The notes: generated from the sequence alone by a model not told the origin. Shown: positions 18,403-27,268, counted from the stretch's first letter. The stretch is 64,000 nucleotides of DNA from Mucilaginibacter frigoritolerans (GCF_007830615.1 NZ_VLLI01000002.1:434001-498000); one strand, 5' to 3'. Numbers and translations are program-made.

Positions 18403-19260
18403 ATGAAAAAAACAACCATCATAGCATTAGCTATGCTTTTGGGTTTAAGCGCCTGTAAAAAGGACGCCAGTACCATAAACCAAGCGCCATCTGCCCAGGT
18501 AAAAGCCAGATCCCTCGTTGTCAGCCATAACTATGTGGACTTGACTTTAATGCCACGTGCAGCAGGTCAAAACTATGATACCTACCAGGGGGTATGGCAG
18601 GGCCTTCAGGTAACCGTTCTTGGGCCATTAAGTTGGAATATCCAGCAATATCCTACATTAGTTAATGGTGTTCCATTGGTTGGTGCTTCAGTAAGTACCA
18701 GCATCGGTAGTGATTCATACATTAGTGAACAAAATAGTGGCCCTGATGGAAATGTTTTTGCCGGATCAGAAGGCGTATTGGAGGGTGGAAACTATGCCCA
18801 GTTTCAAGCCAGCCTGGATAACTATTATCAGGCTTTGGACAATTATTTTGACGCTAACGCAAGCGGGACGCCGCCGCTGATAGGTGATTATGTAAATACT
18901 AGCTATTCTTCTGTTCCTGGTTTTGTAGTGTTTACCGGTAAATTAATCCGGGTTACCACCGGATCAAATGTAGCGATAGCTGATATTGGTTACCCCCTGC
19001 CTACAGCGAGTACAACAACAATACCATCGACTAATTTTTATATCAGTGATCCGGATCAGGTCCATTATGCAAGTGTAAATTATGCTTTATATGGCTCGAA
19101 TGGTGTATGCAAAAACGCAACCATTGAAAACAGTTCAACAGTTGTGGTTATTTCCGCCTCCTATACATATCTTGGCAATGGAATATTTCAGTTTTGGGGT
19201 ACAATAATAAGGACTGATGGCACCAGCTTTTCGTTTAACATAACAGACAACCCATCTTAA
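18403..19260 (+). CDS. Lipoprotein of unknown function
   Basis: This 285-residue protein has a clear lipoprotein signal (LLGLSACKKDAS). The mature part is rich in Ser, Thr, Tyr and Asn and looks beta-structured, with no motif I recognise. It is a separate unit between two terminators (18211-18243 and 19271-19311), so it is not obviously part of the SusCD operon, although it lies downstream in the same direction. Confidence 0.7.
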   Translation: MKKTTIIALAMLLGLSACKKDASTINQAPSAQVKARSLVVSHNYVDLTLMPRAAGQNYDTYQGVWQGLQVTVLGPLSWNIQQYPTLVNGVPLVGASVSTSIGSDSYISEQNSGPDGNVFAGSEGVLEGGNYAQFQASLDNYYQALDNYFDANASGTPPLIGDYVNTSYSSVPGFVVFTGKLIRVTTGSNVAIADIGYPLPTASTTTIPSTNFYISDPDQVHYASVNYALYGSNGVCKNATIENSSTVVVISASYTYLGNGIFQFWGTIIRTDGTSFSFNITDNPS

Positions 19261-19270
19261 TTTAATTGAG

Positions 19271-19311
19271 TATAAAAGGCAGGTTCATTTGGTTTGAACC
19301 TGCCTTTTATA
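19271..19311. terminator. Bidirectional terminator
   Basis: A perfect 17-bp stem (19271-19287 with 19295-19311) has AAAA/TTTT within its arms, so it can stop transcription from both sides. It lies between the convergent lipoprotein and DoxX genes. Confidence 0.88.
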
Positions 19312-19347
19312 CTATTATGTCCTTATTTAATCAGGATTTGTCAGCCC

Positions 19348-19755
19348 TTATTTCTTATCCACACTATTTCTTCCCGGCCCAACAATTAGCAGGCCCGCAA
19401 ATACTACTGCATCTTCAATAGCGTGTGATGCACCCGCTAAACCTTCTCCCTTGCCGAAACACATCGCGGCAGCCACAATAAGATTTATCATTAAAGCAAA
19501 ACACACCGGGCGAAAAGCTAGCCCGATAATTAAAAGGAAACCGCCAAAAGTTTCTGTGGCGGCACATAATAGCCCCCATACTACCGGCCAGAAGTGTATG
19601 CCCACGTATTTTGTGGCGCTACCCAGCTCGCGCCATTCTGTAGGGCCGCCGCCTAATTTTGGATAGCCATGGTAAATGAACATTACGCCAAGTCCTACAC
19701 GCATAATTAATAAGCCGAAATTTTTATAATTACCTAAACCTTCAAATAGGGCCAT
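19348..19755 (-). CDS. DoxX-family membrane protein
   Basis: This 135-residue protein has four hydrophobic segments. It begins NFGLLIMRVGLGVMFIYHGY, the characteristic first DoxX helix, with Gly-Tyr-Pro-Lys after it. A central part has ETFGGFLLIIGLAFRPVCFA. DoxX proteins are small quinone-associated or redox-linked membrane proteins with poorly defined roles. It follows the LD-carboxypeptidase gene by 18 bp on the same strand, so the two may be co-transcribed. Confidence 0.88.
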   Translation of the reverse strand: MALFEGLGNYKNFGLLIMRVGLGVMFIYHGYPKLGGGPTEWRELGSATKYVGIHFWPVVWGLLCAATETFGGFLLIIGLAFRPVCFALMINLIVAAAMCFGKGEGLAGASHAIEDAVVFAGLLIVGPGRNSVDKK

Positions 19756-19773
19756 ATTTTAATTTTTAAATGT

Positions 19774-20700
19774 TTAATATTTAATTTTTACCTCAGTTTG
19801 TTTTACGGATAAATTTAACATTTTACCGAGTATTAAACTGCAATTATCAGGAATATGCCCTGCCGGGAAATCAAAACAAACCGGGTAATCATATTCCTTA
19901 ACTACTTCCAGTATAATTTCGGGTACGGTTTGTCCGAATGGAATATCATTGTCCTTTACTTCGGAAAATCCGCCAACAATTAAGCCCTTTAGTTGGGCCA
20001 ATTTGCCTGCGCGTTTTAAGTTGCGCATCATGCGGTCAATAGAGTATAGATATTCGCCAACATCTTCAATAAACAGAATTTTGCCATCGTAATCCAGGTC
20101 AGATACAGAACCGGCCACTGCTATCAGCAAAGATAAATTACCGCCGATTAAAATGCCGGAGGTGTCCCCAACACGATTTAAGGTATGCGGGTGAACATGG
20201 TAATGTAGGTTTTCGCCAAAAAGGGCTTTTCTTAAGGTTTCGAATGAATGGGCAGAAGCATCGAGTATATTGATGGGCATTTGCCCGTGTATGGTTTGAA
20301 CCTGGTAATTAGCATACAGGTGAGTATGCAAAACGGTAATATCACTAAAGCCGATTAACCATTTTGGGTTTTGCGCAAAGCGACTAAAATCAACCTTGTC
20401 AATCATCCTCATTGTACCGTAACCGCCGCGGGCGGCTATGATGGCCTTTATGCTGTCATCATCAATAAAGCGCTGCAAATCTTTTGCCCTTAAATCGTCA
20501 TCGCCCGCAAACTGGTGATAACTGGCGTCAACCGTTTCGCCTAAAACAACTTCCAGTCCCCACGATTCAAGTAAGCTGATGGCATCTGTCATAGGGTTAG
20601 GCAGCTTTTTTGCGGGGCAGGTGATGGCTATTTTATCCCCTTTTTTTAAATAAGGAGGCTGAAGGCCTGATGATGCGGGAGAAGTAGCCGATTTTTGCAT
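19774..20700 (-). CDS. ldcA: LD-carboxypeptidase (peptidase family S66)
   Basis: This 308-residue enzyme has the S66 catalytic set: nucleophile Ser119 in LIGFSDITVLH, Glu in ILFIEDVGE and His in FPAGHIPDN. The N-terminal GDKIAITCPAKK and AARGGYGTMR are also typical. The family removes the terminal D-alanine from murein tetrapeptides during cell-wall recycling. It lacks a signal peptide and is probably cytoplasmic. It is divergent from metG. Confidence 0.92.
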   Translation of the reverse strand: MQKSATSPASSGLQPPYLKKGDKIAITCPAKKLPNPMTDAISLLESWGLEVVLGETVDASYHQFAGDDDLRAKDLQRFIDDDSIKAIIAARGGYGTMRMIDKVDFSRFAQNPKWLIGFSDITVLHTHLYANYQVQTIHGQMPINILDASAHSFETLRKALFGENLHYHVHPHTLNRVGDTSGILIGGNLSLLIAVAGSVSDLDYDGKILFIEDVGEYLYSIDRMMRNLKRAGKLAQLKGLIVGGFSEVKDNDIPFGQTVPEIILEVVKEYDYPVCFDFPAGHIPDNCSLILGKMLNLSVKQTEVKIKY

Positions 20701-20819
20701 TATTTGGTGTTTTGTAAAGTCTTATGGTTATTCCCCTCAATAATAAAAAACTTTTCTCAATCTGCTTATAACATTTCTTTCCTGCTTACTGACTTCCCCC
20801 GACTTTCGCGCTAAAAAAG

Positions 20820-20827
20820 TATCTTTG
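20820..20827 (+). promoter_or_regulatory. Probable -7 box of the metG promoter
   Basis: TATCTTTG matches TAnnTTTG exactly and lies 17 bp before the metG start codon. I see no good -33 element at the expected distance. Confidence 0.5.
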
Positions 20828-20844
20828 CAAAAAGGAATACTTTA

Positions 20845-22917
20845 ATGTCAAAATTGGATAAGTTTAAACGGTTTACCATTACTTCGGCTTTGCCGTATGC
20901 TAACGGGCCGCTTCATATAGGTCACTTAGCCGGAGCGTACCTGCCGGCTGATATTTTTGTGCGCTACCTTCGCCTTAAAAAAAAGGATGTAGTTTATATC
21001 TGCGGTTCTGACGAGCATGGCGCAGCTATCACCATAAAAGCAAAAAAGGAAGGCACTACACCACAACAGATTATTGATAAATACCATAACCAGATTAAAG
21101 ACAGTTTCCAGGAATTTGGGATCTCTTTTGATATTTATCACCGTACTTCATCCGCTATTCATCATGATTTGTCGCAGGAGTTTTTCCTGAACCTGTATGA
21201 AAAAGATGAGTTTGTAGAGAAGTTTTCGGAGCAATATTACGATGAAGATTACCAGCAGTTTTTAGCTGACAGGTATATTATTGGTACCTGCCCCAATTGC
21301 CATAACGAGAATGCCTACGGCGATCAGTGCGAAAGATGTGGGACTTCCCTTAACCCAACAGACCTGATCAACCCTATATCAACCTTAAGTGGTAAAAGCC
21401 CGGTTTTAAAGCCTACCAAGCATTGGTATTTACCACTGGATAAATATCAGCCCTGGCTGGAAAAATGGATCGACGAGAAAGAAGGGGAGTGGAAGGTAAA
21501 TGTTTTTGGTCAGTGTAAATCGTGGTTAAAATCGGGTTTGCAACCACGCTCCATGACCCGCGACCTGGATTGGGGAATTGACGTGCCATTGGAAGAAGCA
21601 AAAGGCAAAAAGCTTTACGTTTGGATGGATGCCCCTATTGGCTATATATCAGCTACCAAGCAATGGGCCATTGATAATGGAAAAGATTGGAAACTATACT
21701 GGAAAAAACAGGAAAATGAGGCTGATGAATCTTGCCTGTTGCACTTTATAGGTAAAGACAATATTGTGTTTCACTGTATTATTTTCCCATCTATTTTGCA
21801 TGCTCATGGAGGATATATTTTACCACAGAATGTGCCGGCAAATGAGTTTTTAAATCTGGAAGGCGATAAGCTCTCCACCTCACGTAACCACGCGGTTTGG
21901 TTGCACGAGTATTTGGAGGAATTTCCGGGTAAGCAGGATGAGTTACGTTATGTATTAACCTCCATATTACCCGAAACCAGCGACAGTGAGTTTACCTGGA
22001 AAGATTACCAGGCAAGGGTAAATAATGAACTGGTAGCCATTTTAGGTAATTACATTAACCGTGTAATGATATTGATGCACAAGTTTTATGATGGCAAAAT
22101 TGAAAGTGACGCCGCAAAAATTGTGCTGACCGACAAAAACCTGGATGCAGATCTGGGTGATTATTACGACGAGCTTCACCAAAACCTGGAGGCGTATAAA
22201 TTCAGGCAGGCATTACAAAATGTAATGGATATTGCCCGTTTGGGAAACCGATACCTAACAGAGAAGGAACCCTGGAAATCGATAAAGACAGAACCGGAAG
22301 CGGCTAAAGATGCCTTGCATAACTGTTTAATATTAATTGGGCATTTAGCTACCTGCTTGCAACCATTTTTACCTGCTACGGTGAAAAAAATTATCGGTAT
22401 GCTGAATCTGCCTTTTGAGGCTATTGCTTTCAATACAGAAATATCCTTTGAAAATGGCCATCAACTAAATGCTGCGGACCTGCTTTTTGAAAAAGTAGAA
22501 GACGAAGTAATAGAAAAACAATTACAAAAACTGGCTGATAAAAAAGCAGCAGCTCAACCAGCCAAACAGATAAGCATTGTACCGGCAAAAGAAAATATTG
22601 ATTATGAGACTTTTGCTACCATGGACATCCGTACAGGAGTTATTTTGACTGCCGAAAAAGTAGCTAAAACGAAAAAGCTGTTAAAATTGACAGTTGATAC
22701 TGGTATTGACGAACGTACCATTGTATCTGGCATTGCTGAGTATTTTGAGCCGGAAGCAATTATTGGCCAAAAGGTAAACGTTTTGGTAAACCTGGAGCCA
22801 CGAGAAATAAAAGGTATTATATCCCAGGGAATGATCCTGATGGCAGAGAATGCTGATGGCAAGCTCAGTTTTGTATCGGCCGATGGCGATATGCACAATG
22901 GCTCGGTAGTGAGGTGA
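20845..22917 (+). CDS. metG: Methionyl-tRNA synthetase
   Basis: This 690-residue class I synthetase charges tRNA-Met. HIGH is at residues 24-27 (GPLHIGHLAG). A zinc-binding knob with CPNC and CERC lies at about 149-168. The KMSKS loop is the variant KLSTS at 342-346, and the anticodon-binding helical domain follows. The C-terminal 105 residues (IDYETFATMDIRTGVILTAE onward) form a Trbp111/EMAP-II-type tRNA-binding domain, so this is the long, dimer-type enzyme. It is a monocistronic housekeeping gene. Confidence 0.98.
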   Translation: MSKLDKFKRFTITSALPYANGPLHIGHLAGAYLPADIFVRYLRLKKKDVVYICGSDEHGAAITIKAKKEGTTPQQIIDKYHNQIKDSFQEFGISFDIYHRTSSAIHHDLSQEFFLNLYEKDEFVEKFSEQYYDEDYQQFLADRYIIGTCPNCHNENAYGDQCERCGTSLNPTDLINPISTLSGKSPVLKPTKHWYLPLDKYQPWLEKWIDEKEGEWKVNVFGQCKSWLKSGLQPRSMTRDLDWGIDVPLEEAKGKKLYVWMDAPIGYISATKQWAIDNGKDWKLYWKKQENEADESCLLHFIGKDNIVFHCIIFPSILHAHGGYILPQNVPANEFLNLEGDKLSTSRNHAVWLHEYLEEFPGKQDELRYVLTSILPETSDSEFTWKDYQARVNNELVAILGNYINRVMILMHKFYDGKIESDAAKIVLTDKNLDADLGDYYDELHQNLEAYKFRQALQNVMDIARLGNRYLTEKEPWKSIKTEPEAAKDALHNCLILIGHLATCLQPFLPATVKKIIGMLNLPFEAIAFNTEISFENGHQLNAADLLFEKVEDEVIEKQLQKLADKKAAAQPAKQISIVPAKENIDYETFATMDIRTGVILTAEKVAKTKKLLKLTVDTGIDERTIVSGIAEYFEPEAIIGQKVNVLVNLEPREIKGIISQGMILMAENADGKLSFVSADGDMHNGSVVR

Positions 22918-23042
22918 TGATTGAAGTGCAGATGAAGTACAAATGTTTTGCCAGATCAGCTAATAATTTGCACCTTTGCAGAAATTTAGATTTGCTTAAG
23001 GATAAATTCTGAAATTGCAAATTCGAATTCCGAAATCAAAAA

Positions 23043-23114
23043 GGTCCCGTAGTTCAACGGATAGAATAGGAGTTTCCTAAACTCTAGATATGAGTTCGAT
23101 TCTCGTCGGGACCA
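23043..23114 (+). tRNA. tRNA-Arg (anticodon CCT)
   Basis: The acceptor stem GGTCCCG/CGGGACC is perfect (23043-23049 with 23107-23113). The D stem is GTTC/GAAT, the anticodon stem GGAGT/ACTCT with loop TTCCTAA giving anticodon CCT, and the T arm is ATGAG-TTCGATT-CTCGT. The discriminator base is A and CCA is not encoded. It decodes AGG. Confidence 0.95.
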
Positions 23115-23150
23115 CAAAACGACCCACCGTATGCCAAGCATGGGAATAGA

Positions 23151-23193
23151 ATTAAAAAGCCTTTAGATGAAAAATCTGAGGGCTTTTCAATTA
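23151..23193. terminator. Bidirectional hairpin after tRNA-Arg (CCTTTAGAT family)
   Basis: AAAAGCCTTTAGAT pairs imperfectly with ATCTGAGGGCTTTT, with flanking AATT/AATT pairs. It lies between the tRNA and the convergent beta-helix gene. The same core sequence recurs at 35823, 44941 and 45936. Confidence 0.75.
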
Positions 23194-23285
23194 ATCATAT
23201 ATTCGCATGAATCAAACAGATTACTGTTATATCACGGTTATTGAATGATTGCCTGATGAATATGTATTTAATAAAGGCAGTGTAT

Positions 23286-24680
23286 TTAATTAGTTATTGG
23301 CCTAAAAGCCGGTGTATTTACAATATGATAACCAGCTTTTGAACCCTTGTCAATTAGATTGCTCACGTTTCCAGTTACATTTTGGAGATCAAAACCAAAA
23401 TAATGTTTTTTCACTGTGCGGTTATCTACAGTTATATTGTTGTTAATTTCACCATTGGTTATGTTATAAATAGCACAAACAGTACCTGAAAAGCTGGATG
23501 TTTCATTACAACAATTGGTAAAATTATTATCAGAAATAATGGCATTTACCGTATTAGTAAACCACAAGCCGTTTACGCCACAATTATTTACTTTATTATT
23601 CACAACTGATACATTTGAAAGAATTGTTGCGTCATTAAGCTGCCCATTGGTTCCTAAAGTACCAACAAAAATCGCACCCCTGCCGGTTGAATTTTGTCCG
23701 TTATTATCATACATAATACCCATTATTTTTTGAGAGCCGCAACTGTTGTTAATTTTATTATTTTGTATTATAGCCCCATTCACCCTTGCGGTACCTCCAA
23801 TATTAATAGCCTGTGTATTAAAAATAGCTATACCTGCACCCACTGTTGAGGAAATAGTGTTGTTTGTGATTTCAATATTTTTACATGATATGGAGCTAAT
23901 GCCCTGATAAGCGTTGTTAATTACATTATTGTATATTTTTATGTTTGAGGCCTGGGTATAGCCATTTTTCCTTATAAATAATTTTTGCCCATCGGTACCA
24001 TAATCGTGGCAGGCTAAAGCATCGTCTTTAATATTGCTTAAGGTGTTTTCAAAAACTTGTACATTAGCACAGTATATTTCATGTATCCCATCTCTATAAC
24101 AATTTTTTATATTATTGTAAGATGCTATTACTCCAATACAAGCGATGTGGGCAATCCCCATTTCGTTTGATCCGTCAATAATTAATTTAGTTGTGGTGAT
24201 GTTTTTGCATTGTACATAGTTGATGCAGTTTTCTGAACCGGCACCCGCTATAGGTTTGGCTGAGCAAAGTATTTTCCCATTTTTAAAAACTATTGTGTTA
24301 CAGTTTTCAAATGAAAAGCCAATTTTTGACGGGTCGCGATTGATTGTTGAGTTATTTAGATCGATTATTTTTTTTACAGATTTAACAATTACAGTGTTTG
24401 TTATTTTATAAACTCGACCTTTTTTAAAAGTAATATCGCCAGTAGCATTCAGCGCTTTTTTTAACGCCTCTGTATCGTCATGTACGCCATCTCCAATCGC
24501 ACCAAATTCTTCAGGTGTATGTGTTTTAGCAATAGACTTAGGACGTATTATGCCAATCTGTTTTATATAAATGATTTTTTCGGATATTTTAATGGTTGCA
24601 TTAGCATGACTAAAAATACACCAAAAATTAATGACTACTATTAATAAAATGTGGTGCCAGTTTCTCATCTTTTTTAACAT
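23286..24680 (-). CDS. Secreted right-handed beta-helix protein (Pectate_lyase_3-like)
   Basis: This 464-residue protein has a signal peptide (residues about 1-28). It then shows the Pectate_lyase_3 opening HTPEEFGAIGDGVHDDTEAL and a long run of Asn-rich parallel beta-helix coils (NNKINN, NVSVVNNKVNNCG, SDNNFTNC). Such folds act as polysaccharide lyases, hydrolases or epimerases. I cannot identify catalytic residues, so the activity is open. Start could also be Met5 (24668). Solitary gene bounded by a hairpin on its 3' side. Confidence 0.82.
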   Translation of the reverse strand: MLKKMRNWHHILLIVVINFWCIFSHANATIKISEKIIYIKQIGIIRPKSIAKTHTPEEFGAIGDGVHDDTEALKKALNATGDITFKKGRVYKITNTVIVKSVKKIIDLNNSTINRDPSKIGFSFENCNTIVFKNGKILCSAKPIAGAGSENCINYVQCKNITTTKLIIDGSNEMGIAHIACIGVIASYNNIKNCYRDGIHEIYCANVQVFENTLSNIKDDALACHDYGTDGQKLFIRKNGYTQASNIKIYNNVINNAYQGISSISCKNIEITNNTISSTVGAGIAIFNTQAINIGGTARVNGAIIQNNKINNSCGSQKIMGIMYDNNGQNSTGRGAIFVGTLGTNGQLNDATILSNVSVVNNKVNNCGVNGLWFTNTVNAIISDNNFTNCCNETSSFSGTVCAIYNITNGEINNNITVDNRTVKKHYFGFDLQNVTGNVSNLIDKGSKAGYHIVNTPAFRPITN

Positions 24681-25017
24681 GTAACGTACTTTAACTGCAA
24701 TCTAATATTTGTATAGTTGCAATTTAGGCTTTTAATTCCGAAACGACATTAGCAAGCTATTCTCTTCCAAACCTGTCGAACAATGCAAATCAACCATAAA
24801 AGAATTCGATTTTGTAGCCTAGGGACCACTCACGGGAAAGGAGCGATAACTTCGCATCTTTCTCGTTTATATTTTCACGTAACTACCTGTTAATGTGATA
24901 TATTAATTGTGCAGCTTCGTTCAATCTTGTAGTTCGATATTTTTTATTGGGCAACCGAATGGCTGATACAAGGTTGTTGGAAGTAATGGCAGGACGACAC
25001 GCAATAAAGAACGAACA
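24681..25017. other. Intergenic stretch of 337 bp, no supported gene
   Basis: It separates the start of the beta-helix gene from the end of the HxlR gene, both on the minus strand. No hairpin or clear promoter box stands out. Open frames crossing it on either strand run antisense or out of frame into the HxlR gene and look like chance. Confidence 0.5.
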
Positions 25018-25374
25018 TTATTTCCCGGCAATTTTTTTTCGGTGCACAGTTCCCCAATCTGTAAGATTACTGATGATGGTTTGCAACGTATTGCCGTGTT
25101 CAGTAAGTTCGTATTCAACCGTTATAGGTTGTGTAGGTAAAACGGTCCGTGTTACCAATTGGTTTATTTCCAGTTCCTTCAATTCTTTGCTTAGCATTCT
25201 GTTGGAAACTCCTTCTACATCATTCAGAATATCAGAAAACCGCCTTTTGCCGTAACAGCAAATAGACGAAATAATAGCAATCTTCCATTTGCCATTCAAC
25301 ACGTCCATTGAATCCTGAACGGCTCTGATTCTTTTCTTTTGTTCCTGTTGAAACTCTTCTATTTTACACCCCAT
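25018..25374 (-). CDS. HxlR-family transcriptional regulator
   Basis: This 118-residue winged-helix regulator shows the HxlR pattern: DVLNGKWKIAIISSICCYGK, RRFSDILNDVEGVSNRMLSK and ELKELEINQLVTRTV, followed by the wing with VEYELTEHGNTLQ. HxlR proteins commonly sense reactive aldehydes or quinones, often through Cys; this one has Cys4 and a Cys pair in SSICCYG. It is divergent from a short-chain dehydrogenase, its likely target. A decayed copy of its 5' end lies at 25617-25692. Confidence 0.93.
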   Translation of the reverse strand: MGCKIEEFQQEQKKRIRAVQDSMDVLNGKWKIAIISSICCYGKRRFSDILNDVEGVSNRMLSKELKELEINQLVTRTVLPTQPITVEYELTEHGNTLQTIISNLTDWGTVHRKKIAGK

Positions 25375-25398
25375 AATGTTACTTGGTTACACCGATGA

Positions 25399-25414
25399 TA
25401 CTGTTATTTCAGTA
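25399..25414. promoter_or_regulatory. Candidate HxlR operator, copy 1
   Basis: TACTG (25399-25403) and CAGTA (25410-25414) form a 5-bp inverted repeat around TTATTT, 25 bp before the HxlR gene start. The same elements recur at 25720-25737 in a duplicated upstream region. Confidence 0.5.
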
Positions 25415-25458
25415 CAAAACGGCAAATCTTCCTTTATTTAAATAGAAAACAAAATCCG

Positions 25459-25493
25459 AAAAGCCCTGTTGTTTAATTTAATAGGGCTTTTTT
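25459..25493 (+). terminator. Terminator-like hairpin between the two HxlR upstream regions
   Basis: AAAAGCCCT (25459-25467) pairs with AGGGCTTTT (25483-25491), with T-tracts continuing to 25493. It lies upstream of the HxlR gene and downstream of the decayed copy; on the minus strand it would end transcription from that copy less well. Confidence 0.6.
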
Positions 25494-25616
25494 AAAACCT
25501 CATATTGAGGTATTAATATTGGTTTAAGATACATTTTTTCAATATCCTGTTCCCAGGACTTTTTTAGACAGATACTTTAAAGCCCTATCGTATGTATCGG
25601 AAAAAGCGCTACTTCC

Positions 25617-25692
25617 CATTAGCGCGTCCGTTGAATTTTGAACGGCTCTATTTTTTCTTCCTTTGCTCTTGCAAATCTTTAATCTGACACAT
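25617..25692 (-). pseudogene. Remnant of the 5' end of an HxlR-family gene
   Basis: Read on the minus strand from the ATG at 25692, the sequence gives MCQIKDLQEQRKKK and then a stop. After a one-base shift it gives RAVQNSTDALMG. The intact gene reads MGCKIEEFQQEQKKRIRAVQ and then DSMDVLNG, so this is a diverged, frameshifted copy of the first 27 or so residues. The upstream promoter region is duplicated too. The wing helix and everything after it are missing. Confidence 0.72.
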
Positions 25693-25719
25693 CACAATGT
25701 TACTCTGTTACCTCTGTGT

Positions 25720-25737
25720 TACTGTTATCTTTCAGTA
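25720..25737. promoter_or_regulatory. Candidate HxlR operator, copy 2
   Basis: TACTG (25720-25724) and CAGTA (25733-25737) flank TTATCTTT, and GTTACT repeats lie beside it as in the upstream region of the intact HxlR gene. This copy lies 64 bp before the dehydrogenase start, where a repressor could act. Confidence 0.48.
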
Positions 25738-25800
25738 CAAAGTTACTAAAGATAACTTTAATAGTCGACTTTTGTCGCTCAACCTTTAAAAAAAGAAATA

Positions 25801-26553
25801 ATGAATAGATTAAAAAATAAAGTAGTAGTTATTACAGGTGGTAATAGCGGGATAGGATTTGGCATTGCCCAGGAATTTAAAAATGAAGGTGCTAAAGGAG
25901 TTATTGTCGGCAGAAATCAGGAAACTTTAGATAGTGCTGTAGCTCAACTTGGAGATAATTTTATAGCCATAAATGCCGATGTAACCAATGTTGCCGACCT
26001 GGAAAGGGTGTTTGCAGCAACAGCTGAAAAATTTGGTAAAATAGACGTGATCGTAGCCAATGCGGGTGCCGGGGCGGTAGGAACTGTGGCAACTTTTGAC
26101 GAAGCCGCGTTTGACCAGGCCATTGACCTGAACCTGAAAAGTGTTTACTTCACAGTTCAAAAAGCATTGCCCTATATGAATGACGGTGGCTCTGTTATTT
26201 TGATCGGTTCAAATGCTGCTCATCGGGCCTATGCGAATTTTACGCTTTATGGCGCTGCAAAAGCAGCCGTGATCTATTTAGCCAAAGCATTCTCAAGCGA
26301 TCTTTTAGACAGAAAGATCAGGGCAAATGTTATAACACCAGGTACAACAGATACACCGGCATTTGACAAGTTCGTTCCCGCAGAACAAATGGAAGCGGTA
26401 AAAAAACACTTTTCAGATCAAATGCCGATAGGCAGGATCGGGCAACCATCTGACATTGGTAAAACAGCAGTTTTCCTGGCCTCTGATGATTCTTCGTTTA
26501 TGCTTGGTGCTGAACTCCTTGTTGATGGTGGGATGACTTATCTGTCTAAATAA
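25801..26553 (+). CDS. Short-chain dehydrogenase/reductase (SDR family)
   Basis: This 250-residue Rossmann enzyme has the cofactor motif TGGNSGIGFG (residues 12-21) and NAG at about 88-90. The catalytic set is Ser137, Tyr150 and Lys154 (YGAAK), with the C-terminal FLASDDSSFMLGAELLVDGG of classical SDRs. The substrate is unknown. Residue 37-38 VGRN suggests NADP(H) preference through Arg, which is only a hint. It is divergent from an HxlR regulator, a typical target arrangement. Confidence 0.92.
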   Translation: MNRLKNKVVVITGGNSGIGFGIAQEFKNEGAKGVIVGRNQETLDSAVAQLGDNFIAINADVTNVADLERVFAATAEKFGKIDVIVANAGAGAVGTVATFDEAAFDQAIDLNLKSVYFTVQKALPYMNDGGSVILIGSNAAHRAYANFTLYGAAKAAVIYLAKAFSSDLLDRKIRANVITPGTTDTPAFDKFVPAEQMEAVKKHFSDQMPIGRIGQPSDIGKTAVFLASDDSSFMLGAELLVDGGMTYLSK

Positions 26554-26616
26554 TTGACCCTACACTCGCGCGGGTTTTTAACCCGGTGCCATTAAATAAT
26601 TAAAATAATTTTCAAA

Positions 26617-27240
26617 ATGAGTAAATCAGAAAAGAAAGTAGTGAGCTACGCAATTATCGGCTTCGGCAAGATCGGCCAAGCCCTGGCCAAGGCATTTGCC
26701 CGCAACGGAATCGAAGTATCCGTTGCAACCACGCGCGACCCGGAAAGCTTTGCATCCGATGCCGCCGCAATCGGACCCGAGATCATTCCCTCAACACTGG
26801 CGGAAGCCGTCAAGGCGGACGTCATCTTTTTGGCTGTGCGTTTTGAATCGCACACGGATGTCGCGAAGGCGCTCCCCACCTGGCAGGGGAAGATCATCGT
26901 TGATGTGACCAATGCCTACGGCGTGCCCCCTGAGAAAATGGGAGGACTGCCTTCTGCCTGGTTCGTGGCGCAGGCCTTCACCGGTGGAAAACTGGTTAAG
27001 GGCTTCAACCATTTGGGCGCTGCCATTCTTGATCAGGATCCGGCCGTACATGGTGGCAGGAGAGTCGTGTTCCTGACGAGCGATGATGACGGCGCAGCGG
27101 CGGAGATTGGTGCGCTTGCGGAAAATCTCGGTTTCGCGCCAGTCAAACTTGGCGGGCTTTCGGAAGGCGGACTGCTGGTGCAGGCGCACGGAAATACCTG
27201 GGGTAAACTTATCTTTCAGGACCTGGTCAAATTCGACTGA
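26617..27240 (+). CDS. NAD(P)-binding reductase, F420_oxidored family, probably acquired
   Basis: This 207-residue protein has an N-terminal Rossmann motif YAIIGFGKIGQALAKAFARN and the later FLAVRFESH, DVTNAYG and VKGFNHLGA of NADPH-dependent F420 reductase-like proteins. The cofactor is probably NADP(H); F420 use is unlikely in Bacteroidota. The gene is clearly GC-richer than its neighbours: bases 26701-26760 hold 34 G/C of 60, against 21 of 60 for 25921-25980 in the preceding SDR gene. It uses GGC, GCC and GTC freely. Transfer from a GC-rich donor, probably a proteobacterium, is likely, together with the next gene. Confidence 0.85.
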   Translation: MSKSEKKVVSYAIIGFGKIGQALAKAFARNGIEVSVATTRDPESFASDAAAIGPEIIPSTLAEAVKADVIFLAVRFESHTDVAKALPTWQGKIIVDVTNAYGVPPEKMGGLPSAWFVAQAFTGGKLVKGFNHLGAAILDQDPAVHGGRRVVFLTSDDDGAAAEIGALAENLGFAPVKLGGLSEGGLLVQAHGNTWGKLIFQDLVKFD

Positions 27241-27268
27241 TTAATCCTGATCGCAAATTTTAAAAAAG

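Noticed and set aside
22602-22898. 98-codon open frame antisense to metG
   Set aside because: It lies wholly inside the tRNA-binding domain of metG, whose sequence is fully constrained by that protein; other antisense frames in long genes were rejected likewise.
23043-25374. Genomic island integrated at tRNA-Arg
   Set aside because: No integrase, no second copy of the tRNA 3' end and no mobility gene were found; the tRNA is intact and followed by an ordinary hairpin.
26566-26586. CGGGTT-TTT-AACCCG hairpin before the acquired reductase gene
   Set aside because: It lacks a following T-tract, is short, and may be only a remnant of the junction; I do not call it a terminator.
26646-27189. Long antisense frames inside the GC-rich pair
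   Set aside because: High GC lowers stop-codon frequency and creates long spurious frames; the plus-strand proteins have clear families.
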